From: Methanomicrobiales archaeon
GTDB taxonomy: Archaea; Halobacteriota; Methanomicrobia; Methanomicrobiales; JACTUA01
Assembly (NCBI GenBank): GCA_028678905.1
Contig: JAJRCO010000387.1
Coordinates: 1-27,559, forward strand
Length of the DNA: 27,559 bases
Reading direction: 5' to 3'
In this document: piece by piece, positions 13,353 to 21,402 of the stretch
How the letters are laid out: each line of letters begins with the position of its first letter
How positions within the stretch are numbered: position 1 is the stretch's first letter
Notes under the pieces: generated by a model
What the model was told of the DNA's origin: nothing
The model's input: only the letters and a program-made list of their open reading frames with translations
Database searches by the model: none
Translations under genes and position numbers: made by a program

Positions 13353-14648
13353 GTGGAACTGATGATTTCAATCACGGTACTCACAATCCTGTTTATTGTA
13401 TGTTTGGTTTTTTCGGCGATTTTTTCCAGCTCAGAAGTTGCCATCATTTCAATTACCCGGGCCAGAGTCCGCCTGCTGCTCCAGACCAAGGATCGCAGAG
13501 CAGAACACCTGGCGTCACTGAAAAAGACTCCGGATCATACCCTGATCACTATCCTTATCGGCAATAATATCGTAAACGTGGCAGCTGCCTCCTTGGCCAC
13601 CTCCATTGCCATCGATATCTTCGGAGATGCCGGAGTAGGAATCGCCACCTTCGTGGTGGTCCTGCTGCTCCTGGTGTTTGGAGAGATCGGTCCAAAAATA
13701 TTTGCTGTGAGGGCCACCGAATCCCTGGCTCTGCGTACAGCGCCGTTTATTCATTTTCTCTCCCGTGTTTTCTTTCCCTTCCTATGGATCTACGACCGGT
13801 TAAGCGGTACCTCACATCTCACGGTGGCGTTTGCAAAGCCCGGTATTACCGAAGAGGAGATCAAGGGGTGGATCGATCTGGGGAAGGAAGAAGGAGCGAT
13901 CGAACAGGATGAACGCGAGCTGCTTTACAGCGTACTCGAATTCAGCGATACCATCGCACGGGAGGTGATGACCCCCCGCCCGGACACGGTGATGATCGAG
14001 GATACCCAGACTCCGGACCAGGCGATCAAGGTGTTCAATGACACCGGGTACAGCCGCCTTCCTGTTTTCCACGACCAGATAGATAATATTGTCGGGATAT
14101 TGAACGTCAAGGATATTTTTCCGGTGGTCCTGCGCCGCAAGGAGGGAGTCCAGATAAAAGACGTGATGAAAGAGCCCTATCTTGTTCCTGAAACCAAGAA
14201 GATCGATGACCTGCTGAAAGAGATGCGCCAGAAGAAGGTGCACATGGCGGTGGTGGTGGACGAGTACGGCAGTTTCACCGGCATCGTCACTATCGAGGAT
14301 ATTCTGGAGGAGCTGGTGGGTGAGATCCAGGATGAACACGACAAGGAGGAGCCCCAGCTGCAGCAGATTGAGGAGGGAGTATACCTAGTAGGTGGAAGGA
14401 TGTGGGTGGAGGATCTAAACGAGGAACTCAGCCTCGATCTGCCTATCACCGAAGATTATGAAACGATCGCGGGACTGGTCACCGAACGCCTGGGGCATAT
14501 CCCCCGCAAGGGGGAAACTGTGTATATCGAGGAAAGCGGGGTTACCTGTGTGGTTATGCAGATGCGCAGGAATCGTATCGCGAGCATCAAACTCATCTCA
14601 CCGGTACATCAGACCACCGCCCGATCGCAACCGGAAGGTGTCATGTGA
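13353..14648 (+). CDS. CNNM/HlyC-CorC family transporter-like membrane protein
   Basis: This 431-residue protein has the standard domain order. A DUF21/CNNM membrane domain (about 1-150) has hydrophobic segments at about 5-25, 68-85, 88-110 and 125-145, with the SSSEVAIISITRARV helix and FGEIGPKIFAVR. A CBS pair (about 195-315) follows, with EVMTPRPDTVMI, YSRLPVFHD and VDEYGSFTGIVTIEDI. The C-terminal CorC_HlyC domain (about 335-420) has VGGRMWVEDLNEEL. Family members are linked to magnesium or cobalt transport; actual substrate is unknown here. A GTG at 13353 is taken as start, and the ATG at 13362 is equally possible. Its stop overlaps the purN start (ATGTGA). Confidence 0.92.
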   Translation: MELMISITVLTILFIVCLVFSAIFSSSEVAIISITRARVRLLLQTKDRRAEHLASLKKTPDHTLITILIGNNIVNVAAASLATSIAIDIFGDAGVGIATFVVVLLLLVFGEIGPKIFAVRATESLALRTAPFIHFLSRVFFPFLWIYDRLSGTSHLTVAFAKPGITEEEIKGWIDLGKEEGAIEQDERELLYSVLEFSDTIAREVMTPRPDTVMIEDTQTPDQAIKVFNDTGYSRLPVFHDQIDNIVGILNVKDIFPVVLRRKEGVQIKDVMKEPYLVPETKKIDDLLKEMRQKKVHMAVVVDEYGSFTGIVTIEDILEELVGEIQDEHDKEEPQLQQIEEGVYLVGGRMWVEDLNEELSLDLPITEDYETIAGLVTERLGHIPRKGETVYIEESGVTCVVMQMRRNRIASIKLISPVHQTTARSQPEGVM

Positions 14649-15256
14649 AACATATCGTCGCTCTCGCTTCGGGGAGAGGATCAAATTTTCAGGCCATCAT
14701 CGATGCGCTGGAGGAGGGGTACATCCCGGCCGAATGCGTCTGTCTGATCACCGATAACCGGCACGCCTACGCGATCGATCGTGCGACTCAGGCAGGCATT
14801 CCTGTGCGTATTCTGGCGTATGAATCTTTTTCTGGAAGACAGGAGTATGACCGCGCGCTACAGGAGGCGATGGGTGAATGCAAGGCAGATCTTTTTATCC
14901 TGTGCGGGTATATGCGTCTGCTGGATCCGGCCACCGTTCGTACGTTCCACTATCGCATCATCAATATTCATCCAGCCCTGCTTCCTAGTTTTCCCGGCCT
15001 GCATGCCCAGCGACAGGCGCTTGAGTACGGGGTGCAGGTCACGGGTTGCACGGTTCATTTTGTGGACGAAGGAATGGACACCGGTCCCATCATACTCCAG
15101 AGATGCGTGCCGGTCTTCCCCGAAGATGATGAGGACTCTCTCTCCCTGCGGATCCTTGAACAGGAACATGAAATCCTGGTAGAGGCGACAAAATTGTTCT
15201 GCGAAGATCGCCTCCAGATCGAAGGAAGACGTGTGTATCACAGCGGCGAATACTAA
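14645..15256 (+). CDS. purN: Phosphoribosylglycinamide formyltransferase (folate-dependent)
   Basis: PurN transfers the formyl group from 10-formyltetrahydrofolate to GAR in purine synthesis. The 203-residue protein shows GRGSNFQAI (10-18) for phosphate binding, the catalytic triad equivalents N107, H109 and D145 in INIHPALLPSFPG and VDEGMDTGPII, and a normal length. These residues align with N106, H108 and D144 of the E. coli enzyme. It begins with GTG at 14645, one base before the stop of the upstream gene, with GGAAGGTGTC as ribosome binding site. Many methanogens use formate-dependent PurT or PurP instead, so a folate-type enzyme is a notable but not unique choice. Confidence 0.95.
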   Translation: MKHIVALASGRGSNFQAIIDALEEGYIPAECVCLITDNRHAYAIDRATQAGIPVRILAYESFSGRQEYDRALQEAMGECKADLFILCGYMRLLDPATVRTFHYRIINIHPALLPSFPGLHAQRQALEYGVQVTGCTVHFVDEGMDTGPIILQRCVPVFPEDDEDSLSLRILEQEHEILVEATKLFCEDRLQIEGRRVYHSGEY

Positions 15257-15262
15257 GAGGGA

Positions 15263-15583
15263 ATGCAGCTGTCGATGAGATCGGGGAGTTCGGAAATCCA
15301 GCGGATCGCCAGGGAGCGGATCCGCATCCTCTTCCAGAGAGCAGAAGACGTCTATCCCGCAGATCCCTGCCTCGCGGAACGCTATGTGCACCTTGCTCGG
15401 AGAATCGCCATGCGACACCGGATACGCATCCCGAGGGAATTGAAGCGACGATTCTGCCGTTCCTGCGATGCGTTCATGGTCCCGGGCTACAGTTCCCGGG
15501 TGCGAGTTCACCGGCACAAAGTGATCATCACCTGTCTCCGGTGTAAAAGACAACAACGTTACCCGCTGGTGAGGCGCGGTTGA
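15263..15583 (+). CDS. rnp4: Ribonuclease P protein component 4 (Rpp21/Rpr2)
   Basis: Rnp4 works with Rnp1 to bind the specificity domain of archaeal RNase P RNA, which trims the 5' ends of tRNA precursors. The 106-residue protein has two N-terminal helices (IQRIARERIRILFQRAEDV and ERYVHLARRIAMRHRIRIP) and a zinc ribbon with C65/C68 (CRSC) and C91/C94 (CLRC), the exact family layout. The ATG at 15263 follows GAGGG closely; an ATG at 15275 is a possible alternative. It lies six bases after purN, and its stop overlaps the next start. Confidence 0.93.
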   Translation: MQLSMRSGSSEIQRIARERIRILFQRAEDVYPADPCLAERYVHLARRIAMRHRIRIPRELKRRFCRSCDAFMVPGYSSRVRVHRHKVIITCLRCKRQQRYPLVRRG

Positions 15584-15813
15584 AAGAGAAAGCATCGCCC
15601 GGTGACCTGAAACCCACCGTGTGGATAGGGAAAAAGGGGTGTTCTGAGGTGGTGTATGAAGAGATCCAGAGACAGATCAAGACGAAGAAGATCCTGAAAG
15701 TCCGATTTTTACGGAGTGCGGAAATGAACCCAGAAGAGCTTGCCGCCCGCACCAATACCATCCTGCGTAGGGTGCGGGGAAGAACCGTGATCCTTGAGCA
15801 AATGAAAGAGTAA
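15580..15813 (+). CDS. CRM-domain RNA-binding protein (YhbY family)
   Basis: This 77-residue protein is a single CRM (YhbY-like) domain, a fold that binds RNA and is linked to ribosome assembly in bacteria. Visible signatures are the WIGKKGCSE loop (about 15-23, equivalent to the family GxxG-like region), the helix VVYEEIQRQIKTKKILKVRF, and ILRRVRGRTVILEQ at the end. The start codon is TTG at 15580, overlapping the TGA of rnp4; GGTGAGG six bases upstream supports it. Coupling with rnp4 suggests a shared RNA-processing role. Confidence 0.88.
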   Translation: MKEKASPGDLKPTVWIGKKGCSEVVYEEIQRQIKTKKILKVRFLRSAEMNPEELAARTNTILRRVRGRTVILEQMKE

Positions 15814-15830
15814 ATCTTCGGTGCCGGGGC

Positions 15831-15845
15831 TCGAAATATATAAGA
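15831..15845 (+). promoter_or_regulatory. TATA box for the rps19e cluster
   Basis: GAAATATATAAG (15833-15844) is an excellent archaeal TATA box. Transcription would start near 15865, giving a 35-base leader before the ATG at 15901. It probably drives the start of the long translation/targeting cluster. Confidence 0.6.
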
Positions 15846-15900
15846 GTCCTGTATACAAATATGGTAAGACTGCTATTTCAAGAATGAGAGGTTCAAATCA

Positions 15901-16344
15901 ATGACAACTGCGTTTGATGCCCCTCCCGCTGCGCTGATCAAGAGGCTGGGAGAGGAGTTGAAGAAAAGACCCGAGATCACACCGCCCGCCTGGGCTCCTT
16001 TTGTAAAGACCGGGGCGCACAAAGAGCTGCCTCCGGAAGATCCGGACTGGTGGTACATCCGGGCCGGTGCGGTGCTCCGCCGTGTATACCGCGATGGGCC
16101 GGTCGGTGTACAGAGGCTGCGATCGGTCTATGGTGGATCCAAAAACCGGGGCGCACGACCGAACAAATTCCGCAAAGGGAGCGGAGCGATCCTGCGGAAG
16201 GTGCTGCAGCAGTTGGAGGCGGCCGGTCTGGTGGAGAAAGTCAAGACCGGGCGGAATATCTCCGCCGCGGGAAGGGCGTTTGTGGATGACATCGCGTATT
16301 CGATCGTCACCACACCCTCTCCCACAGGGACCGCTCCCAAATAG
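15901..16344 (+). CDS. rps19e: 30S ribosomal protein S19e
   Basis: S19e is an archaeal and eukaryotic small subunit protein needed for 30S maturation. The 147-residue sequence has the family features FVKTGAHKELPPEDPDWWYIR (about 39-59), AGAVLRRVYRDGPVGVQRLR, the YGGSKNRGARPNKF loop, and QLEAAGLVEKVKTGRNIS. The length is normal with a slight C-terminal extension. GAGAGG lies ten bases before the ATG. It is the first gene after the TATA box at 15833. Confidence 0.97.
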   Translation: MTTAFDAPPAALIKRLGEELKKRPEITPPAWAPFVKTGAHKELPPEDPDWWYIRAGAVLRRVYRDGPVGVQRLRSVYGGSKNRGARPNKFRKGSGAILRKVLQQLEAAGLVEKVKTGRNISAAGRAFVDDIAYSIVTTPSPTGTAPK

Positions 16345-16357
16345 AGGATGAACGATC

Positions 16358-16696
16358 ATGGGAGACGATGAACTCGCGGAACTGAGAAAGCGGAGAATGG
16401 ACCAGCTACAGAGGCAGGCAGCAGAACAGCAGATGTTCGATCAGGAGATGGAACAGAAGCGTCGTCAGGAATCACAGATCCAGCATATTCTCATGCAGAT
16501 TCTGGAACCTGAGGCACGCGAGCGATTGAACAATATCCGCCTTACTAAGCCCGAGTTCGCCAAAGCAATCGAACAGCAGCTGGTCATGCTGGCCCAGAGC
16601 GGACGGCTGAAACAGCGGATCACCGATGCCCAGCTGAAGGAATTGCTAAAACAGGTAGTTCCCTCCAAGAAGGACTGGAATATCCGCAGAATGTAA
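16358..16696 (+). CDS. DNA-binding protein of the PDCD5/TFAR19 family
   Basis: This 112-residue protein is the archaeal homologue of PDCD5. It has a helical charged N-terminus (DELAELRKRRMDQLQRQ), a short linker, and the triple-helix core with ILEPEARERLNNIRLTKPEFA and IEQQLVMLAQSGRL. Double-stranded DNA binding has been reported for archaeal members; PDCD5 in eukaryotes also interacts with chaperonin CCT. It always tends to lie next to rps19e and rpl39e in archaea, as here, with 13 bases to rps19e. Confidence 0.92.
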   Translation: MGDDELAELRKRRMDQLQRQAAEQQMFDQEMEQKRRQESQIQHILMQILEPEARERLNNIRLTKPEFAKAIEQQLVMLAQSGRLKQRITDAQLKELLKQVVPSKKDWNIRRM

Positions 16697-16771
16697 TACC
16701 AAAATAAAAGACTCTTGCCTCTGAATGTACGGAGAGGTAAGAAAATAACTGGCGCAGTTAGAGAAAGGAGG
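16697..16771 (+). promoter_or_regulatory. Possible promoter plus strong ribosome binding site for rpl39e
   Basis: CCAAAATAAAAG (16699-16710) is TATA-like and would start a transcript near 16731. AAGGAGG (16765-16771) is the strongest classical ribosome binding site in the region, eight bases before the rpl39e ATG. This may allow extra expression of the ribosomal protein genes inside the cluster. Confidence 0.4.
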
Positions 16772-16779
16772 AATCAAAT

Positions 16780-16932
16780 ATGAGCAAAGTAAGCAAAGGA
16801 AGAAAATTACGTCTGGCCAAGGCCTGTGAGCAGAACCGCCGCGTGCCCGCCTGGGTGATGCTGCGGACCAAACGCAATGTGGTCTCGCATCCCAAGCGGC
16901 GCAACTGGAGAAGAAGCACCCTGAAGGTGTAA
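16780..16932 (+). CDS. rpl39e: 50S ribosomal protein L39e
   Basis: This 50-residue, very basic protein is complete and easily missed because of its size. It reads MSKVSKGRKLRLAKACEQNR, then RVPAWVMLRTKR and ends HPKRRNWRRSTLKV, a textbook L39e. The protein lines the ribosomal exit tunnel in archaea and eukaryotes. It is followed four bases later by rpl31e, and its last codons contain GGTG, which acts as the ribosome binding site for rpl31e. The partnership with rpl31e and aIF6 is a conserved archaeal neighbourhood. Confidence 0.97.
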   Translation: MSKVSKGRKLRLAKACEQNRRVPAWVMLRTKRNVVSHPKRRNWRRSTLKV

Positions 16933-16936
16933 GTCT

Positions 16937-17200
16937 ATGGTGGAAAAGCTCACGGAACAGATCTATGTGGTCCCTCTCCGGGTCGTGGGGAGTGTTCCCC
17001 GGTGGAAACGAGGGAACCGGGCCATCAAAGAGATTCGGAAGTATCTTGCCCGGCACATGAAAAGCGAGGACATCAAACTCGACCAGAGCATCAACGAGAT
17101 GGTCTGGTCAAGGGGTATCGAGAAGCCGCCCTCAAAGATCCGCATTCGGGCCATGAAATTCGAAGACGGACAGGTCCAGGCGGAGCTGGCCGAGAGCTGA
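16937..17200 (+). CDS. rpl31e: 50S ribosomal protein L31e
   Basis: L31e sits by the exit of the large-subunit tunnel, close to where SRP docks. The 87-residue protein has VPLRVVGSVPRWKRGNRAIK (about 12-31) and KLDQSINEMVWSRGIEKPPSKIRIRA in family order. Length is as expected. It is sandwiched between rpl39e (4 bases) and aIF6 (9 bases), consistent with one transcript. Confidence 0.97.
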   Translation: MVEKLTEQIYVVPLRVVGSVPRWKRGNRAIKEIRKYLARHMKSEDIKLDQSINEMVWSRGIEKPPSKIRIRAMKFEDGQVQAELAES

Positions 17201-17209
17201 CCTTTCCCT

Positions 17210-17872
17210 ATGAGTGGTACCATCGATTATGCGGGCGATCCCCACATTGGGGTATTCTCCCGAGTCATCAACGATATTGTGGTCGTCCCTCCGGATGCTC
17301 CGGAAACCTTTGTGGCAACGCTCCGTGAAGAAATGGGTGTTGATCCGGTGGTCACCACCATCCAGGACAGCTCGCTCATCGGACCCCTCCTCACTGGCAA
17401 CTCCCGGGGGATGGTGGTAAGTGGAATGGTCACCGACCGGGAGCGGGAAATCCTTCAGGAATACGGGGAACTGCTCCTCCTCGCCGGTCCGACAACGGCA
17501 AGCGGGAATATTATTCTAGCCACCGATACGTTCGTAGCCCTGCACCCGGAAGTGGATTCCCGCCAGGCAGAGGAGATCGAAGATTTCCTGAAGGTAAAGG
17601 TGATCCGGCTCACTCTGGGGGGCATCAAGACCGTGGGCATGGCCGCAGCAGCCACCAACCGGGGCATTCTCGTTCATCCCCGCGCGACCAACCAGGAGCT
17701 GGAACTGCTGGAGACCGCAAGCGGGCTTCCAGTGGGCCGAGGATCGGTGAACCTCGGAAGCGGGCTCATAGGAACCGGCCTGGTTGTAAACAAGAATGGA
17801 TATCTGGCAGGGTTCCAGACCAGCGGATTCGAACTGGGCAGGATAGAAGAAGTGTTTGGATTTATGGAGTGA
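17210..17872 (+). CDS. eif6: Translation initiation factor aIF6
   Basis: aIF6 binds the large subunit and blocks premature joining with the small one. The 220-residue pentein-fold protein shows five repeats of about 45 residues, for example IGVFSRVINDIVVVPP (12-27), GNIILATDTFVALHP (about 98-112), GILVHPRATNQELELLE (about 151-167) and GSGLIGTGLVVNKNGYLAG (about 183-201). These are the expected family blocks. It lies between rpl31e and rpl18a, the standard archaeal order. Confidence 0.96.
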   Translation: MSGTIDYAGDPHIGVFSRVINDIVVVPPDAPETFVATLREEMGVDPVVTTIQDSSLIGPLLTGNSRGMVVSGMVTDREREILQEYGELLLLAGPTTASGNIILATDTFVALHPEVDSRQAEEIEDFLKVKVIRLTLGGIKTVGMAAAATNRGILVHPRATNQELELLETASGLPVGRGSVNLGSGLIGTGLVVNKNGYLAGFQTSGFELGRIEEVFGFME

Positions 17873-17876
17873 TCGT

Positions 17877-18059
17877 ATGGAGTACCAGGTTACTGGAGAA
17901 ATAAAGATAGGCAACGAGTGGCAGCCCTACAAAAAAACTGTCGATGCACCGAATGAGAGTGGAGCCGCCGAGCGGTTCCTCACCCTGGTGGGCAGCAAAC
18001 ACCGGTTGAAGCGAACTTACATCAGGATCCAGGGAATACAGAAGATCGATGGTGAGTAA
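17877..18059 (+). CDS. rpl18a: 50S ribosomal protein L18Ae (LX)
   Basis: The 60-residue protein begins MEYQVTGEIKIGNEWQPYKK and contains RFLTLVGSKHRLKRTYIRI, the diagnostic block of archaeal L18Ae/LX. It is single-domain, half the size of the eukaryotic protein, which is normal in archaea. The ATG at 17877 is four bases after the aIF6 stop; an in-frame TTG/ATG further upstream lies inside aIF6. The end overlaps the prefoldin start. Confidence 0.93.
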   Translation: MEYQVTGEIKIGNEWQPYKKTVDAPNESGAAERFLTLVGSKHRLKRTYIRIQGIQKIDGE

Positions 18060-18486
18060 GGTGGACGAGGCGGATCCCCGTGAAGTGCAGGCTCTCCAGA
18101 CGTATCTGCAGGAGTACGGGCAGCAGGCAGAGGTTCTCTCCCGGCAGCTCGAATTCATGGAACGCCAGAGAATGGAATCCCTGGCGGCGATTGACGCTCT
18201 GAAGGCGCTGGCGGCTGAGACGGAAGGAGTGATCCTGGTGCCGATGGGTGGGGGCACTACGCTTCGTGCACGGATCATCGATCCCGATAATGTCCTCGTC
18301 AATATCGGTGCCGATGTGGTTATCCGGCGGAAAAACGAAGAGGCCATCGGTTTTATCGAGGACCGGGTCAAGGAGTTGGAGTCCCTGGAAAAGAGGGTCT
18401 CTGATTCGCTTGACCAAGTGCGGGGCCAGATCAACGAGCTTGCGCGGCGTATTGATCAGGCATACCGGAAAGCGCAGGCAAGATAG
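18049..18486 (+). CDS. pfdA: Prefoldin alpha subunit
   Basis: Prefoldin is a jellyfish-shaped chaperone that hands unfolded proteins to the thermosome. The 145-residue alpha subunit has an N-terminal coiled coil (about 10-55), a beta hairpin pair with LVPMGGGTTLRARI and NVLVNIGADVVI, and a C-terminal coiled coil (about 98-143). The ATG at 18049 overlaps the rpl18a end by 11 bases. A GTG at 18061, five bases after GGTGA, is a realistic alternative start that would remove four residues. Confidence 0.94.
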   Translation: MVSKVDEADPREVQALQTYLQEYGQQAEVLSRQLEFMERQRMESLAAIDALKALAAETEGVILVPMGGGTTLRARIIDPDNVLVNIGADVVIRRKNEEAIGFIEDRVKELESLEKRVSDSLDQVRGQINELARRIDQAYRKAQAR

Positions 18487-18503
18487 GGCAGGCTGCGGGG
18501 GCC

Positions 18504-19511
18504 ATGTTTGATTCTCTAAAACAAAAATTACGACATGTTCAGGAAAAACTGAGTGCCAATATCCAGATTGCTGCAATCCCTTCTGAGACCCCCTCTCCCC
18601 CACCACCGAAAAAGGAAGAAAAAACCGGTTTTACCGCGAAAGTAAAGACACTGGTACGCGACCGGGAACTGATCCTTTCTGAAAAGGACATCGATGAACC
18701 TCTGGGTGAGCTGGAAATGATCCTACTGGAGAACGATGTGGCCTTCCCCACTACGGAAACGATTATCTCAGCGCTGCGTTCGGACCTGGTTGGAACGCAC
18801 CGCCGAATCGGTTCTTCGGTGGGTAGGGTGGTGGGGGACAGCCTTCGTTCGGCGCTCCGGGGAGTGCTGGGAAGCGGCTTCGACCTGGTCTCCTTTGTGC
18901 GCAACCAGGAGAAGCCGGTTAAAATTCTATTTACCGGCGTGAACGGGACCGGAAAAACCACTTCTGTGGCCAAGATCGCTCACTTCCTCCGCAAGGAGGG
19001 ATTTTCGGTGGTGATCGCATCCGGAGACACCTACCGTGCGGGAGCGCAGGAGCAGCTCTCCACCCATGCCCAGCGGATCGACACCAAGGTCATCCAGCAT
19101 CAGGCAGGTGCCGATCCGACCGCGGTCATCTATGACGCGGTGCAGTATGCCCGGGCTCATGGGACTGATGTGATGCTGGCCGATACAGCAGGAAGATTTC
19201 ACAACCGGGCGAACCTGATGAATCAGCTGGAGAAGATCCGGCGGGTGATCAAACCGGATCTGGTGTTCTACGTGGATGAGGCGGTGGCGGGCAACGATGC
19301 GGTCATACGGGCAGAGGAGTTCAACCGGTTGGTGGGAACGGATGCGGTCATACTCACCAAGGCAGACATGGATATGAAGGGCGGGGCTGCGATCTCGATC
19401 GCGCACACCATCGGTAAGCCGATCGCATTCCTGGGGACTGGCCAGTCCTATGATGATCTGAAACCCTTTTCTCCGGAAGCACTGGTAGACGAGCTGCTGG
19501 GTGAAGCCTGA
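18504..19511 (+). CDS. ftsY: Signal recognition particle receptor FtsY
   Basis: FtsY docks ribosome-SRP complexes at the membrane by forming a GTPase pair with SRP54. This 335-residue protein has a short acidic/proline-rich A domain (1-45, with SPPPPKKEEK), the N domain (about 50-130) and the G domain. Visible G motifs are GVNGTGKTT (145-153), DTYRAGAQEQL (about 173-183), DTAGR (about 228-232), TKAD (about 285-288) and GTGQSYDDLKPF (about 313-324). All are intact. It precedes srp54 with a one-base overlap (TGATG), so ratio of the two partners is probably set by coupled translation. Confidence 0.97.
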   Translation: MFDSLKQKLRHVQEKLSANIQIAAIPSETPSPPPPKKEEKTGFTAKVKTLVRDRELILSEKDIDEPLGELEMILLENDVAFPTTETIISALRSDLVGTHRRIGSSVGRVVGDSLRSALRGVLGSGFDLVSFVRNQEKPVKILFTGVNGTGKTTSVAKIAHFLRKEGFSVVIASGDTYRAGAQEQLSTHAQRIDTKVIQHQAGADPTAVIYDAVQYARAHGTDVMLADTAGRFHNRANLMNQLEKIRRVIKPDLVFYVDEAVAGNDAVIRAEEFNRLVGTDAVILTKADMDMKGGAAISIAHTIGKPIAFLGTGQSYDDLKPFSPEALVDELLGEA

Positions 19512-20827
19512 TGCTGGACACGCTGGGCAGCTCCCTGAAAGATGCCCTGAAGAAGCTCGCGGGTAAGACCGTTGTAGACCGGGCGGCAGTCGACGAGCTT
19601 TCACGGGATCTGCAGCGAGCTCTCCTGCAGTCCGACGTAAATGTGAAATTGGTCCTCGCTATCTCCCAGAACATCAGGAAACGGGCACTGGAGGAAGAGC
19701 CACCCAAGGGAATGGGAGTGCGGGAGCACGTTCTGCGCATCGTGTACCAGGAACTGGTGAATCTGGTAGGAGAGTCTGCGCCGGTCGACCTCTCCCCTCA
19801 GGTGATTCTTTTGGCCGGCCTGCAGGGGAGCGGAAAGACCACGACCACCGCGAAACTGGCCCGCTTTTTCCAGAGAAAGGGGTTGCGGATAGGGGTGATC
19901 TGTGCCGACATATTCCGTCCCGGGGCATTCGATCAGCTGAACACCCTCTGTGCAAAGATCAATATTCCCTGTTACGGGGAAAAGGAGTCAGCTGATGCGG
20001 TGGGCATCACAAAAAAAGGGCTGGATCTCTTCAAACAGATGGAGGTCGTCCTCATCGACACCCAGGGAAGGCACGCGCTAGAGGATGCGTTGATCGAAGA
20101 GATCATACAGATCTCCCGTGTGTCTCAGGCCCGGCATCGCTGGCTGGTGATCGATGCCGCATTGGGCCAGCAGGCCGCCGATCAAGCCCGACGTTTCCAC
20201 GAAGCGATCGGTATCGATGGGGTAATCGTCACCAAGATGGATGGAACGGCAAAGGGGGGTGGAGCCCTCTCCGCGGTGGCAGAAACCAGGAGCGGTATCG
20301 TGTTCATCGGCAGTGGGGAGACCATCGAGGATCTGGAAAGGTTCGAACCGGGCAGTTTCATCTCCCGCCTCCTTGGAATGGGCGACCTCAAGATGCTTGC
20401 AGAGAAGGCAGAAGAGGTGATCAATCCGGAGGATGTGGACGTCAATGCGATCATGCGAGGCCGGTTCACTCTGCGGGATATGTACAAACAGCTGGAGGCC
20501 CTGAACCGTATGGGTCCCCTGCGCCAGCTGATGAGCATGCTCCCCATGGGCGGGATGGAGATTCCCCAGGATGCCTACGATGTCACCAGCACCAAAATGG
20601 CACGCTACAAAGTGATCATGGACTCCATGACCAAAGAGGAGCTTGATGATCCGACAGTGATCAGCAGTTCCCGGGTGCACCGGATCGCCCGCGGGTCAGG
20701 GGCAACACCGGAAAATGTAAAGGAGCTCCTGAAATATCATCGCATGATGCAGCAGGCGCTGAAGGGAATGCGGGGGAGCAAGTTCAACCTGCAGCGCCTG
20801 ATGAAGAAGTTCGGTAAATCCCAATGA
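19511..20827 (+). CDS. srp54: Signal recognition particle protein Srp54
   Basis: Srp54 binds signal peptides and SRP RNA and hydrolyses GTP together with FtsY. The 438-residue protein has the N domain (1-95), the G domain with P-loop GLQGSGKTTT (103-112), DIFRPGAFDQL, TKMDGTAKGGGALSA and GSGETIEDLERFEPG, and a methionine-rich M domain (about 300-438) with RDMYKQLEALNRMGPLRQLMSMLPMGG and the RNA-binding helix region RVHRIARGSG (about 390-399). An oddity is the G3 motif, which reads DTQGR rather than the usual DTAGR seen in the adjacent FtsY. All other motifs are conventional. Confidence 0.97.
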   Translation: MLDTLGSSLKDALKKLAGKTVVDRAAVDELSRDLQRALLQSDVNVKLVLAISQNIRKRALEEEPPKGMGVREHVLRIVYQELVNLVGESAPVDLSPQVILLAGLQGSGKTTTTAKLARFFQRKGLRIGVICADIFRPGAFDQLNTLCAKINIPCYGEKESADAVGITKKGLDLFKQMEVVLIDTQGRHALEDALIEEIIQISRVSQARHRWLVIDAALGQQAADQARRFHEAIGIDGVIVTKMDGTAKGGGALSAVAETRSGIVFIGSGETIEDLERFEPGSFISRLLGMGDLKMLAEKAEEVINPEDVDVNAIMRGRFTLRDMYKQLEALNRMGPLRQLMSMLPMGGMEIPQDAYDVTSTKMARYKVIMDSMTKEELDDPTVISSSRVHRIARGSGATPENVKELLKYHRMMQQALKGMRGSKFNLQRLMKKFGKSQ

Positions 20828-21402
20828 GAACGTTTGCCGTGGTTGGCCACCTGGCCCGCACAGATGGAGATTTTACCCTCGACGATCTGCCGGGCAGCGG
20901 GGGAAGATTCGACCTGCTGTGCCGCTGTGTTCAGGCAGCATTGTCTCTCTCCCACACCCTCCGCCGGGACACGGAATGTTATCTCATCCTCCAGGGAGAA
21001 CCTGTCCCCCCCCGCACTCTGGTGATCCGGGGGGGCGAGGTCCGCTCTTTTCATCCCGATGAACGGAGTACCGCCGCCCTGCTGCGCAAAGCTCTCTCCC
21101 TTCCGGTGGGAATGATGTTCCGTCCGGCAAGTCCGGGAATCTACGTGCGCGCGGCGGGACTGGAAACCCTCCTTGCCGAACAATCGTTCGTGCTTGCCGA
21201 GGAAGAAGGAGAGGATATCCGGGATACCGAGAACCTTCCAATGGCCTTCCTGCTAAGCGACCACCTGAACTTCACGGATGAGGAGCGGGACCGCTTTTCC
21301 GTTTATCCACGGGTGTCGGTGGGGCCCCGTTCACTCCATGCAGATCAGGCCATAACCCTGATCCACAACGAGCTAGACAGGAGGGAGGCCGGATGGAACT
21401 AA
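20824..21402 (+). CDS. trmY: tRNA (pseudouridine(54)-N(1))-methyltransferase
   Basis: TrmY adds a methyl group to N1 of pseudouridine 54 in the T-loop of archaeal tRNA, giving m1-psi, which replaces the bacterial m5U. The 192-residue SPOUT enzyme begins MRTFAVVGHLA, has the LLCRCVQAALSLSHTLRRD helix, and ends with SVGPRSLHADQAITLIHNELD, the family signature. It overlaps srp54 by four bases (ATGA) and pus10 by ten, so three genes are coupled. Pus10 supplies its substrate, explaining the pairing. Confidence 0.94.
   Translation: MRTFAVVGHLARTDGDFTLDDLPGSGGRFDLLCRCVQAALSLSHTLRRDTECYLILQGEPVPPRTLVIRGGEVRSFHPDERSTAALLRKALSLPVGMMFRPASPGIYVRAAGLETLLAEQSFVLAEEEGEDIRDTENLPMAFLLSDHLNFTDEERDRFSVYPRVSVGPRSLHADQAITLIHNELDRREAGWN

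Noticed and set aside
14858..15595. Minus-strand open frame of 245 residues across purN and rnp4
   Set aside because: Both plus-strand genes are recognisable with active-site and zinc-binding residues; the minus frame is a shadow.
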